A stretch of DNA of 64,000 bases from Auriscalpium vulgare (taxonomy: Eukaryota; Basidiomycota; Agaricomycetes; Russulales; Auriscalpiaceae): contig JAHBBC010000019.1 in NCBI GenBank assembly GCA_019915015.1, positions 124,001 through 188,000 on the forward strand, read 5' to 3'. The notes under the pieces are model-generated. The model was given only the letters and a program-made list of their open reading frames with translations, ran no database searches and was not told the origin of the DNA. Made by a program: the position numbers and the translations under genes. Below are positions 20,969 to 31,544 of this stretch, one piece after another (the first letter of the stretch is position 1; each line of letters opens with the position of its first letter).

Positions 20969-21074
20969 TGTCGCGCCGCAACATGGTTTGAAGATATTCT
21001 CTTCAAAACCAAGCGAGATCTCATCGAGATCGTATTTGACGATTGCCGACTGAATGATACAACTTTGCCATGAA
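20969..21074 (+). repeat. 3' LTR of element B, segment 1
   Basis: Matches 5045-5150 from TGTCGCG onward. It is interrupted after position 21074 by D1. Its last 20 bases (TGATACAACTTTGCCATGAA) recur at 29050-29069 on the far side of D1. Confidence 0.92.
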
Positions 21075-21546
21075 TCGTTTCTTTCTTCAACCAAGTCAGG
21101 CCAAAACGTGAACACATTATAAGTCGCTTTAGGAAATAGATCCCACGGTCAAGTCGCGTCGTCCCAACTGCCTTTTTCAGTAATTCTTAGCTAAGCAGGT
21201 CCTGGCGCACCTTGCAGGATCCTCACACTTCAACTATAGCACTAGCATGAAGGTTCTCATTATGAGTACTCTTATGATTCCTCCTAGTAATCATCTATTT
21301 CCTCCATCAGTCAGGTGAAATGCCCACAAGCATGGGAAAATGACGCAGTTGAATCAGGCAGACTGGGACTTTTGCCGGTCAATGAGTCATTGCTTACTAA
21401 TCCCGGCAATAAAGTGCCTGGTTACCCGGTAATTGCGCAATTGTTAGCTAAGTAGCTCCTGGCCAATGCTTTTCAACACCTTCTCACTTCCAAAGACACT
21501 CGTGTCTGCAAGTATTTTGCATTTTGCAAGTTAACCAGCAACAATA

Positions 21547-21612
21547 GGGGAGCTCAGAGTAGACCGTTTTCGTTTCCGTTTCGTTTTCAAACGCCTTTCG
21601 TTTTCGATTCGG
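21547..21612 (+). repeat. Left TIR of the Harbinger element
   Basis: 66 bp, perfect inverted copy of 24865-24930. Contains iterated TTTTCG/TTTCCG motifs that may be transposase-binding sites. Confidence 0.95.
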
Positions 21613-21744
21613 CCCGCGGCATAAGTGACCCGATGTGTGACAATCGTGTGACTTTAGGTGACGCTCGCGTTGTGCGGCGTCTTCGTGTCTCACACACTCA
21701 TTCCCTCGCGATACCTCCTTAATCTACACTCTCCTACTCTCTTA

Positions 21745-23341
21745 ATGCCCCGGAAACGCGGCCGCTCGGACTCCGACCAGCCTGAGACAGCTCCGGGCAA
21801 GAAATCCCGTGAGGAGAACATCAGCTGGGGCACAAATAAGAAGCCAAATGAGCTGCTCCTGCAGCTCATCACGGAGCTCGAACAGCCGCAAAATCGCAAG
21901 GTTATGTTTGGTAACAAGCGTGGTGAGGTATGCAGGTGGCCCACGCATCATCTGGGCTTTGTTACTGACATCTTTCCAGAAGAAAAGCGGAGAAAGTAAG
22001 GTCGCAGCGGGTCAGCGGCTTGCTCGCATCCTCTGGAAGGATGCTCCGGACTCGGATTTCGTCAGTCTGGGAGCAAAGGTGCTCGGGAAAATAAATCAGT
22101 ATGTCCATACCCTTATTGGATGCCTCATACGTGCTCACAGGCTTGTGTAGGCTACGCATCACCTATCACTCCAAGGTTCGGCGCATTAAGTGCACGGGTG
22201 GAGGTGTCCTCACTGGGAATGAGGCCATCGTCGACACAGGTGATGCCGACGATGGTCCAGATGAGTATTTGGTCTGCTACATAGGGCCAGATGGCCCATC
22301 CGAGGATACCGATGCACGCCACAAGAATATCTGGCGTAAGTTCATTTTGTGATCTCCGATGAGCACGCTGGAGGCTAACACATCCTGTGCAGAGGAGATC
22401 GAGGCCGAGTTCGCTGTCTTCCCCCGAATTCACGCGATCCTTGCCACCCGCCCAAATGAAAACCCGATCATCATCACGACTGGGGTTGGTCCGGACGGTC
22501 ACCGCACAGTGCACTATCAGCCTCCCGACGACGCGCCACCTGTGCGGCAACCGCGCGAAGAGGACATAGACCCCGTCCTACGCGTTCACGATGGCCCGGC
22601 GCCTCTCGCGCAAGACTCTTCTGCGACCGCACCCGGCCCGGGATCGCCACCGCAGACGCCACACACTCCCAAAGAGAACCGCGTGCCGCCCTCGTCGCAA
22701 GCAAGTGCGAAGAAGACTCCCGCACACCTGTCGGAAGAGAAGCTGGAGAGCTTGAAGGGTCGCTTCAAGCCCACGTCACGCACCGGCATTCAAGACATAC
22801 TGAAGGAGTCCATCGAGTAAGTAATACTAGTTGTTGGTAATGCACGTGGACTAATTCATGTGGCAGGCGTAGCTTTGCGGTGTCAAAGGAAGAGAACATC
22901 CGCAAAGCTGTCGACAGGCTGCGCGATGACATGAATAGTCTTCGCCAAGACGCTCGCGATCGCCACGACCGCCTCTTTCGTGAGCTGCAGATTGGCTTGT
23001 GGACGAACGATGAGTATCGCCGCAAGTCGGAAGCACTTGACGATGACCTTCAGCTGCAGCTTCAAGATCTCCGTGAAAATATATCGCGCCTTCAGAATCC
23101 TCCTCTGGTTGTCGCCGCCGCTACGCCCGCTCGTTCCATCTCACGCACGGGCTCTATGTCAACCGCTGCATCGACGCCTTCATCTCTGCCGCGCGCATCG
23201 ACACCTCCGGATGATGAGCCCGAGAGCGAGATGACAAGCCAGAGAGAAAATAGTCCTCCCTGGGATGAGAGCCAGTTGGACAGAGATCTTGGACGAGGAT
23301 CATCTGTGGTTCCAGACGAGTTGGAGCGAGGCTTAGTCTGA
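21745..23341 (+). CDS. Harbinger partner protein (Myb/MADF-like), five exons
   Basis: Exons 21745-21927, 21980-22098, 22151-22335, 22393-22816 and 22867-23341 join in frame through four GT..AG introns of 50-57 nt, giving about 461 residues. The basic start (MPRKRGRSDSD) looks like a nuclear signal. A helical region follows with aromatic residues at intervals (ELLLQLITEL, ARILWKDAPDSDFV), then HKNIWQEIEAEFAVFPRIHAI, reminiscent of trihelix/MADF-type DNA-binding folds. The C-terminus has a coiled coil (KAVDRLRDDMNSLRQDARDR) and a Ser/Pro-rich tail. In PIF/Harbinger elements the second protein typically binds TIRs or brings transposase to the nucleus; that role is inferred from position. No frame break found. 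Confidence 0.75.
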
Positions 23342-23456
23342 TCATTTTGCTTTTGTCCTTTCTAACTGCAGCCTCTCATTTAATGCTACACAGTCCTTTC
23401 TTCTTTCTGATTATATCTCTCTTACTCTTTACAATCTCAGATTTAATCTTGTTCAT
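23342..23456. other. Short spacer between convergent Harbinger genes
   Basis: AT-rich and without an ORF; probably shared 3' untranslated and polyadenylation sequence. Confidence 0.4.
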
Positions 23457-24778
23457 TTATACAAGTCCTGCTCGTTGAGCGGCTACTATTTCTGCCACAA
23501 GGCCACGTCTCCTAGCCTCGCAATCATCATCCTCTGTGATATCATCATCTATAGGATCATCTGGCTCCCCCCTATCGTCCTCTTCCTGAGCACGTGAGTG
23601 CCAAGTCGCAAAGCTTGTCCCACTCGCCCATCCTTCGATGTCGAGCACTGCGTTGTGCAAGATGATGCAACATGAAATCCACCGACACGCTCGTATATGG
23701 TCCCGATTGTAACGGATATTGAGCCGTAAGCCACGAAGGGATTGCCATCGGCCCTTGAGTGCACCCATGGTGTGTTCAGAGCGAACGCGTAGGCGAGCTA
23801 CGTGTTTGTCGAATAAGGCATTTGAGCGGTCTAACGACGCTGGTTTCTTGTGAACTGGGATGGTCCGCGAGCTGACAGGGTACGCAGAGTCACCCCATGC
23901 AAACTCGTCACCTCTGAAGAACCAGTCGGTATGCTTGACAGCTGCAGTATGCTCAAATGCAGATGCATCATGAGCAGAACCGGTCATGCCAAGCGAATAG
24001 TCAACGATTCGTAGATTCGACGGTGTATTGCCAATCTGTGTACAGATATGTCAGTCAGGAGCTATTAGAAGATATCCAGCATACCTGGACGTTGAACCAT
24101 AGTTGCACTTCCTTGTGTAGTACGCGTCACCGTCGAGGCCGGGGCGACTGTACAGGACAACAATTGTCCCGTCGTACATCACCCATCCCTCCCTCCAGGT
24201 GGATCCCGTGAAACCAAGCTGCTCATCAATCCACCTTTCTCGACCTCTTTCTCCTCCTCTGTTAGCGGCCGTACAAACATCCCATGCAAGGACATCAGCG
24301 CCTCCTGACATCTCTCCGTGTATAGCTCCACAGCGCCCTCTGAACAGCCCGCTGCACGGCTGATATCCTCGAGAGATGCGCCATTGCCATAGCGACCCAT
24401 ACGGTACAGGGTCACCGCTAATTGCGTTCGGATATCCTCCTGCGGGGTGTTCGAGTTGTTCTGGAATACGGGATGACCCTCGATGAGGCCAAGGATAGTG
24501 TCGAAGACGTGGGGAGAGACACGGAGCATGTTGATAAAGCGGTGGTGATGGGCAGGATCCTGTGCATACTCCCATGCAAGCTGGAGATTGCCGGCTTTAA
24601 CGACGGGAGGACGGGGGTTGATGTAGCGGGAGGATAGGATGGTGTGAAGGATTGAGCTATCGCGTTGGAGCTGCTCCATCATAGCTGTGGCTGAAGATGG
24701 AGGCATGAGTGCCATCTGGATAGCCATATATGTGATGTATGCGTCGATAATCTCATCGTGGTAGGTAGCACGGGCCAT
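23457..24778 (-). CDS. PIF/Harbinger DDE transposase (DDE_Tnp_4 type) with two frameshifts
   Basis: The ATG is at 24778 (MARATYHDEIIDAY). Helix-turn-helix-like segment SLEDISRAAGCSEGAVELYTER precedes the catalytic core. Catalytic residues: D in YDGTIVVLYSRPG, D in AWGDSAYPV, E in RSEHTMGALKGRW. A 49-nt intron at 24036-24084 has GT..AG ends and joins the two core halves. The C-terminus is acidic. The frame is broken twice, near 24229 (GAGAAAGG) and near 24095 (TATGGTTC); each fits loss of one base in a homopolymer. The enzyme would cut and paste the element. Family assignment is firm. Whether the breaks are real is open, given perfect TIRs. Confidence 0.85.
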
Positions 24779-24864
24779 GGCTGGTGGAAGAGCTCGAAAG
24801 CAATGGCGGCGGTGTCGCGCAGCGGCGTAGATTGAGTGACATTATGTAATATCACGCCGGGGCG

Positions 24865-24930
24865 CCGAATCGAAAACGAAAGGCGTTTGAAAACGAAACG
24901 GAAACGAAAACGGTCTACTCTGAGCTCCCC
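24865..24930 (-). repeat. Right TIR of the Harbinger element
   Basis: 66 bp, perfect inverted copy of 21547-21612. Confidence 0.95.
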
Positions 24931-25144
24931 TAATATGAACATGTTTTCAATTGTTCTCGAGTCAGCGAACAATACTGTACAGTTTCCATTTTGGGTAAAA
25001 ATTTCCCACGGGTAGGCCAAACACGCACTATGACGCATCAACCGGCACTTTCGACTGTGTGCAAGTTTAAACACGTCATGGTGCACAAACCCGGCTACTA
25101 CAATACCCGGGCTGAATATTTATATTATTAAAAAGTCGCACAGA

Positions 25145-25215
25145 GGGGTAATTGAACCTACAACCTGTTGGTCATTTATATCAACCAACAGTATTGACCA
25201 CTACACTACAAGGCC
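25145..25215 (-). other. tRNA-like module in D1
   Basis: On the minus strand: an A-box-like TAGTGTAGTGGTCAA, an 8-bp perfect anticodon-like stem (CTGTTGGT/ACCAACAG), and a B box GGTTCAATTAC. The 5' and 3' ends do not form an acceptor stem, so this is not a functional tRNA gene. It resembles the head of a tRNA-derived SINE and could be a pol III promoter. Confidence 0.6.
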
Positions 25216-25329
25216 ATTTACCTTGGTAGGATATGCACAGTAGTTGTTGACATTTCATCTTCTCCTGCCCTCAAGACAGTTTGCTCTTTGCATCAATTTC
25301 TTTCCCCTTCTTTGGTGTTTTGGGACAAC

Positions 25330-25346
25330 ATATATATATATATATA
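25330..25346. repeat. (AT)n microsatellite
   Basis: A short AT run, followed near 25390 by an A tract. No function inferred. Confidence 0.8.
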
Positions 25347-25473
25347 AAGCTACAATTATTGTGATTTGCAAAATGGATGAGAATCACCAAAAAAAAAAGA
25401 GTTCAGAGGTCCTCGACCTGTGGGTAGTGGCGCCACCGGGTGCCGTGGCTCCGCTCTTAACTCTGACACTTAC

Positions 25474-25838
25474 ACATCGCCGCTGCTTCCCACGACATGT
25501 GACGCGTCGTTGCTGTCGTGCTGACGCGTCACGCGACATTGACAACGCGTGTCTCAGCTTCTACTGCACCTGTGGAGGCGGTTCTGAGCTCAATTGAGAT
25601 AGTGATGTATACTATCATGACTGATTCACATATACATGCAATTCTATGGTGCTGGTATACAGCATCAGATAAAACTCTTGGGCATCATAGAGATACATGA
25701 CATCCAAGCTCTCGATTGAGGCCGGAACCACCTCCATAGGCGCAGTGGAAGCCAAGATACACAAAGTTGTCGACACCATGTGGCGCGTCAGGACAACGGC
25801 AATGACGCGTCACATGTCGTGGGAAGCAGCGCCGAGAG
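25474..25838. repeat. Foldback inverted repeat inside D1
   Basis: Arms of about 125 bp (25474-25600 and 25712-25838) are imperfect reverse complements, both including GCTGCTTCCCACGACATGTG and ACGCGTC blocks. About 110 bp of AT-rich centre separates them. This could be a small non-autonomous foldback element or an inverted duplication. Confidence 0.65.
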
Positions 25839-26949
25839 TAGTGATACGCCTCGCTCTCACTGCGAGGCGATCGTTACAGAATTTTCGCACTTTTGTCAAG
25901 TCAACAGACATGCAATTCCGGAGATCGCAGCATTGCACAGCAGTGCTCTGACCACCCGATTAGCTCTTCCAACTGCTCGCAAAATCGGAGCCAGAGTTCC
26001 AACCGTTGGAGTCTCGCAGAGCAGTTACGCAATCGGAATCATACCTTGGACACCATGCTCGGACCAGCAACGCCGTCGCACACAGCACACGCAGACATCC
26101 GACCATGCATGCACTGTCCCAACTGACGCCACACGACCGCGAGCAGCATCTTCCACGGATGTCACAACACGTCGGAATTCCATTAGACATTTTGATTGTC
26201 GAGATCGTCGTTTCAGCACGTGCGCTACGCCTCTCCGACGTCTCTGCGACTTCCGAGTACCCCCATAGTCGCGTCATTGTCCTCCAATCACTGTCTAGCC
26301 CAGCTCTCGAGCTTGCGCCACATTTATTCGATCCCGATTGTTCTGCAGTCGGACCAGTGTTCCGATTATTCCTCCACCATTCCGACCATTGCGCACGCAA
26401 TACCAGGGCATTCTTCCAACTGTTCAACAAGTCGCAAGATCGCAATACTCACCTGCAACCCCCTCGCACATCGGAGTGCATTCTACCACTCACCACACCT
26501 CCATTGTCTCCTATTCTGGTTGTATTGTCTTGTTCGACAATGTAGGACACCTCTCCCACACTTTTTGACAGTGCAGATTGTTTTCCATGTGCTTGCACCA
26601 CCCTCCTGACAGCGCTGATCACTTGCCCTACATTGTTCTCTACAGCCTCGCAGACCTCCTGATATGTTCTATTGACTCTCCTCCAATGTCCGTACCATGT
26701 GTGACTTGCGCACCATCGTTTGCTTTTGTTCCGACCTCATTCTCAATCAGACTCGTACTGTAGCGGTTGAAACGTATAGATAGCAGCCGCATCCATGCTG
26801 CAATACAGATTCGGTTCCCCATCACGGTTCAGATCTCATTCGGAGCTCAGCAGCTCCATCTCTATCGTATAGTTAGCTCGAGGCTAGCTCTGTCGCCTTT
26901 GCCTTTGCCTTAGTCTTTGTTGTCATCTCGCCCACTCAGCTTATCGTTC

Positions 26950-28090
26950 TCCTCGCTCTCATCTTGTTCCATTGTCGTCCCATCCGCCGTCGCCCTCGCA
27001 CTTCATCACTCCGACCGTCTTGCGACATCGGAGATCGCAGTCACGTTCCGCTTGTCCCACAGCAATCGCAACATCGATTGGCGTGCTCGCACCACTCATT
27101 CCTATCTTCCGACCACCTCCCCGCTTCTCCGACCGACCGTCCACACGGTTCTGCGTCGTTGCCTGCACGACTCATTGTTGCTCCGACCGCCTTGCGACAT
27201 CGGAGATCGCAGCCTTGCCTCCATTCGTCCTGCCGCGGTCGCACCCTTGATCACACCATTCCCACCACTCTACCTGCGCCTCCACTCCTCCAACCAGTTC
27301 GCACGATCGGAACGGTTCAGCGTCGTCGCCCGCACCCCTCGTCATCGTTCCGACCACCTCGCAACACCATCGCGCATCACACATCAGAGCCACACTCTGC
27401 ACACCTTCGTTGACGGTCATACGCACAGTGTCCAGTCGCTCTCAGTTGCTCGCACCACGTGTCCTCGCCGCCGGACCCTTGTCGGCACAGCACTCCGACC
27501 GTTTGCGCATTCCAATCCACCTCTCCAACCGCACACACCTCCCGCGCACCTCGTCGGAGACACGCTTCCGATCATCCTTGGGACCCTGACACCCACTCGC
27601 ACACACACATCATCACGGTACCCTCCTCAGCGCTCTAGGGATCTGGTATCACACACATTTACCACCCTACTACCTGTGGGTGCCCACCATCGCACCATTG
27701 ATTGGTGTGCTCGCACCACTCATCCCTATCTTTCGACCATCACCCCCGCTCCTCCGTCCACACGGTTCTGCGTTGTTGCCTGCATGACTCATCGTCTCTC
27801 CGACCGTCTTGCAATATCAGAGATCACAGCCTCGCTTTCATTTGTCCTGCCACAGTTGCACCCTCGATTGCACTACTCCCACCGCTCGACCCCACATTCC
27901 GACCCGTGCCTCCACTCCTCCAACTGTTCAAATGATCGGAACAGTACAGCGTTGTTGCCTGCACCCCTTGTTGTTGTTCCGACCACCTCGCAACGCCATC
28001 GCGCATCACGCATCGGAGCCACACTCTGCACACCTTCGTTGACGGTCATACGCACAGTGTCCAGTCGCTCTCAGTCGCTCTCTGCCATTT
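26950..28090. repeat. Direct ~625-bp duplication inside D1
   Basis: Blocks starting near 27090 and 27711 share TCGCACCACTCATYCCTATC and following sequence. Blocks near 27412 and 28040 share GACGGTCATACGCACAGTGT. The period is about 621-628 bp. The same sequence occurs in inverted orientation in D4b (about 56020-57180), so this internal segment is flipped between copies. A long open frame across it is repeat sequence with no protein features. Confidence 0.6.
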
Positions 28091-28091
28091 T

Positions 28092-29049
28092 GCAAATCAC
28101 AATAATACAAACACAATATATAGAGTTGAGAAAACATGGCCAATACATATCTACCATCTGTGTCCAGATCATCTTAATGGTTACAAGTGCTCACTCTTCG
28201 TAGGATATTATATATATAATACATGATAGGGCTAAGAAATAGGTTGATGCGCCTTGTTCCATGCTGCCAGGCGATCATTGGGAAATCTTTGCCCTTTTGT
28301 CAAGTCGACAGCCCCAAAATAATCTCGGAAATTGAGGTGTTATTGAGGTGTTTCACAGCAACAGCAGCGTTCAGACCATTCAAGTAGTCTTTCCGAATGT
28401 TTGCAAGGTAGGAGCTAGAGTTCTCACCATTGCAGTCTTGCAGAACATTTTATGATCAAAAGTGCACCTTGGACAGCACCCTTGGACCATCAACCCAGTG
28501 GCACAACATGCACATAGTTGTCCAACCTGCTCTCATCATTCCAGCGGCCACCACGTAACCTCAAGCACAACATCTCCCACAGCTATCACAACACATCAGA
28601 ATGCGGCCATCAGACATGTTTACTGTTGAGATTGTCATCAGAATTTGTGCACAATGCCGCTCCAGTCACTGCAACATCTGTATTCCTCTGCAGTCGCGCC
28701 GTTGTCCACCTCAGTTCTTGTACTCACACTGCATTGTTCTGATCCCGATTATTTTGTATTTTCATCAGTGTCCCGATTATTGCCTCAGGATTCTGACCAC
28801 CATTCCAGAGCATTCTTACCGGCGGAAGAATGAGCACAATGTCACAACATTGCAGCACTCACCTCTGACATAGTGCATCGGAGCATGCAGGACATTGAGC
28901 TACCACCCAGTGATAGAGACAATCCCCAAGCCCATACTGTCAGATATTTTGCTTGGGTATATTGAATGGTCAAGCCCCTTTCCCCCCTGCCCCCTAAATG
29001 ATTAAGAGTAATTGTACTGCCATGCTTGCACTGGCCATTTCCCACCAAG
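28092..29049. other. Right part of D1: further copies of family modules, no gene
   Basis: Contains a diverged second copy of the block seen at 25863-26090 (TTTTGTCAAGTCRACAG; CTTGGACA). It then runs into the G-rich tract and terminal hairpin. No coding potential. Confidence 0.5.
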
Positions 29050-30785
29050 TGATACAACTTTGCCATGAAGTCGAGCGCCCACTCCTTTCAACTCTTTCCC
29101 CCACACTCCTTCGCTTCCAACAAATCCTTGTTCTTTTACTTTCATCCTCTATCCAGTCCCCCTCATGCATTTCTCCCTTATGCCGAGTATCTGGCATGCC
29201 GTCGATCGACTCCGGGCCGCAACAACTCGCCTGGCCCAATCTACGACTGCCACCAGTATGTGCGCTTATGCGCAGCTTCCCTAACAACACTGACCGTACC
29301 ATCACCACGCATCTCTCAGACTATGTGGCATTGCCCGACGAAGAGTTGTTCCGTCCGAACCAGGATATTGAGAAGGAGGAGCAGACGAATCGGCTGTATT
29401 CGCTGGCGGAATTCGTCTCTCTGGAATCATCACCGTCTCGCTCTGCCCACCTCGTCGCACCTATCTGGAACAATGCACTTCTAGATCGGCTCAGTCCTTT
29501 GCCCGAGTTCAAGGCTACTGGCACATTCACGTTCGCATCCCATCCGTTCCCCACTTCCTCCAGCACCTGCGTTGACTCCCGTTCAGAGATGTTCCTTCGC
29601 CCCGAGCTCGATATTGCGCCGCCTCGCCGACGTCTATGGTGCGGAGAAGTTAGCGGTCAGGAGCAGCTCGATGCAGAACACCTTCATGTGCGGTTCTCCT
29701 ACGACGGATACACGGAGTTTGGACGCATCATGCATTACTTCAGTCAAGATGAGCAACATGCCGTATTCGCCGCATTACTGGTACGCGCACCTCATTGTTC
29801 CCAGTACTCTCGCCCGCGCTTTGTCTTCCTCGAGGTTCCCCTGGAGCATTGCGCACCCTCGACTCTGCCCACCGATATCGTCTTCGCCCCCATCATCGAG
29901 CTCTCCGAAACCGACACCATCGAGTCCCGTCATATCATCATCGAACGTCCAGAACTCCCTGACTCGTCTAGCCCCGGTTCACTATCCAAGCCAACGCCAC
30001 TCGTTGTTGACGCTCTCGTGGATCTTTTCCGCGGCCTGGAGGATCCTTACGGCGAGTTCGACAGTCCAGTCGCACGCAATGCTGCGGCGTTTGGCCTCTC
30101 GAACATGCCGGGCGGTCTCAACCTGGACAGCGAGCTGAAGGACCACCGCATCGAGAGGACGCAGACGGAGATCGACGAGAACGGGTATGTGCTGAGTTAC
30201 GACCATCGATGGCTGAAGATGGAGAGAGGAAAGAGGGTTGAACGACGACTCTGATCAGATGGATGGTGGGTCACATGACTTGCTCCTCACTTACCCTTTT
30301 CATCCATGCTTCACAGTTTCTTGCCAGCCAAGGTCACTTGCTGGTCTGTATTACTCATGCATTCCTTTTACCATGTGCTTTCTAGAGGCTGTACACCAAG
30401 TTCCTGGTGCCTGGTCATATGTGACTCCTTTTGACTCTTTGGACTCCTCTTATTCTAGCTCATTCTATTCCCTTATTTTCATGACTCCCTTATGACTCCT
30501 TTTATTCTGGCTCATTCTATTCCCCTTATTTCATGACTCCCTTATGACTCCTTCATATACTAGTACCCTAGTTAGGTAGAATATTCCCACAAGAGAAAAG
30601 GTATAAATACCTGGCCTCTGGAGAAATTCTAGTGTCTCTTTTCCCCCCTACAAAGCTTCTTATTCTATAAGTTGCTTTTTCCTTGACTTGATTGTTGAAG
30701 GAGTGCTGCTTGCCTCCTTGACTATATCAGTCACTTGCAGACCCTTGTTGTTCCCTCCGTTCAACTCATATTCTTGTGTTCCAAT
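29050..30785 (+). repeat. 3' LTR of element B, segment 2
   Basis: Matches 5131-6865 of the 5' LTR. The first 20 bases duplicate the end of segment 1. It includes an intact copy of the LTR ORF, the TGACTC cluster and the TATA box (near 30602). D2 interrupts it after CCAAT at 30785. Confidence 0.93.
29196..30254 (+). CDS. LTR-embedded ORF of unknown function, 352 codons (3' LTR copy)
   Basis: Second intact copy of the ORF at 5277-6335. Ten single-base differences, all transitions, change seven residues (for example Leu/Ser, Trp/Arg, Gly/Ser and Arg/Cys). Because LTRs are identical at insertion, these arose afterwards and show no sign of constraint within this insertion. Here the frame is also open upstream to 28998, because an in-frame TAA of the 5' copy reads CAA and D1 sequence adjoins. 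I keep the ATG shared by both copies. Confidence 0.75.
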   Translation: MPSIDSGPQQLAWPNLRLPPVCALMRSFPNNTDRTITTHLSDYVALPDEELFRPNQDIEKEEQTNRLYSLAEFVSLESSPSRSAHLVAPIWNNALLDRLSPLPEFKATGTFTFASHPFPTSSSTCVDSRSEMFLRPELDIAPPRRRLWCGEVSGQEQLDAEHLHVRFSYDGYTEFGRIMHYFSQDEQHAVFAALLVRAPHCSQYSRPRFVFLEVPLEHCAPSTLPTDIVFAPIIELSETDTIESRHIIIERPELPDSSSPGSLSKPTPLVVDALVDLFRGLEDPYGEFDSPVARNAAAFGLSNMPGGLNLDSELKDHRIERTQTEIDENGYVLSYDHRWLKMERGKRVERRL

Positions 30786-31097
30786 TTACGATTACTCTTA
30801 ATCGTTCTTTTCTCTAACCAGTCAGGCCAAAAAATATGTGTTTGGATCGTTACCAAAGGAAATTATATCCCACGGTCAAGTCGCGTCGTCCCACCTGCCT
30901 AATTGAGTAATTCTTACCTAAGTAGCTTCTGCCCAATGCTTTTTCACACCTTTGCATCTCAAAAGACACTCGTGTCTGTGAGTATTTTGTGTTTTTCAAG
31001 CTAAATAGCACAGATATGCATATGATTCGAATTGTTCTGTGATGAGAATAGGAGGCCCCACAGTTTCCGTTTTTGGTAAAAAGTTCCCACGCATGGT

Positions 31098-31170
31098 GCA
31101 GAGAAAGATGACGTAGTTTTCGAGGGCAAACTGCCAATTGATCCGGTTTACTATGTCATTTTTCTCTACT
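31098..31170. repeat. Conserved GACGTAG hairpin of D2
   Basis: Arms GCAGAGAAAGATGACGTAG and CTATGTCATTTTTCTCTAC are nearly complementary and flank a ~35-nt loop. The same hairpin occurs in D3, D4a, D4b and the fragment at 52991. Confidence 0.7.
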
Positions 31171-31223
31171 CCGGCTACTACAATACCCGGGCCCAACTGT
31201 TTCAGTACTAAAAATCCACACAC

Positions 31224-31304
31224 AGTAGGAATTGAACCCACAGCACATGATTCATAGCTTTCATAATATAGGCTAAGAGCGTTAACCACTAGACTACAAG
31301 GCTG
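31224..31304 (-). other. tRNA-like module in D2
   Basis: On the minus strand: A box within TAGTCTAGTGGTTAACGC, B box GGTTCAATTCC, and a T-arm-like stem GTGGG/CCTAC. No acceptor stem forms. Resembles a tRNA-derived SINE head. Confidence 0.6.
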
Positions 31305-31544
31305 CATATCTATAATAGTTGTGTATAGCTTGTATCAACCTTCTACCTCCTCGTGCCTTACAACACATTTTGCTCTTTCTATCAGATTCTTGCCTTTTCC
31401 CTGATACAATGCACACATATTATATATCGTCGGAAAGCTACAACCAATGCACACACAATGGTCATGGTGCTGGAGTCTGAAGGACTTGTGATGTATTAGC
31501 TAGTGCGTATTTACCACCTGTGTGTAGACCCAGGTCTACCAAGC

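Larger units (their letters stand above)
21547..24930. mobile_element. PIF/Harbinger-type DNA transposon with perfect 66-bp TIRs
   Basis: TIRs 21547-21612 and 24865-24930 are exact reverse complements over 66 bp, starting GGGGAGCTCAGAGTAGACCG. The flanks show TA on both sides (AATA | TAAT), compatible with a TA or degenerate TWA target duplication. It encodes two convergent genes, a DDE transposase on the minus strand and a partner protein on the plus strand, the usual Harbinger plan. It is nested in D1. Perfect TIRs suggest recent movement. The transposase shows two one-base frame losses. Confidence 0.88.
21075..29049 (+). mobile_element. D1: TTACG/CCAAG-family repeat inserted in the B 3' LTR
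   Basis: The right end matches the family: internal TTAAGAGTAATT, a GCCATGC/GCACTGGC hairpin, and CCAAG at 29049 followed by T. The left end lacks the first ~14 bases of the family palindrome and starts at TCGTTTCTTTC. About 110 bp of family-specific terminal sequence follows (GTCAAGTCGCGTCGTCCCA). A Harbinger element splits D1 at 21547-24930. Family features then resume: CCAAAATGGAAAC-like block, tRNA-like module (25145-25215), and long repeated internal modules. No ORF of its own is convincing. A 20-bp host sequence flanks both sides. Confidence 0.8.

Noticed and set aside
25145..25215. Functional tRNA gene
   Set aside because: A and B boxes present, but no acceptor stem and no standard anticodon loop; it occurs in several repeat copies.
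26917..28203. 428-codon plus-strand open frame in D1
   Set aside because: Lies in tandemly duplicated family sequence with open frames in several registers; Ser/His/Arg-rich with no domain, and not kept in D3 or D4b.
28998..29195. N-terminal extension of the LTR ORF in the 3' copy
   Set aside because: Begins in D1 sequence and is stopped by TAA in the 5' LTR copy, so it is not part of the gene.
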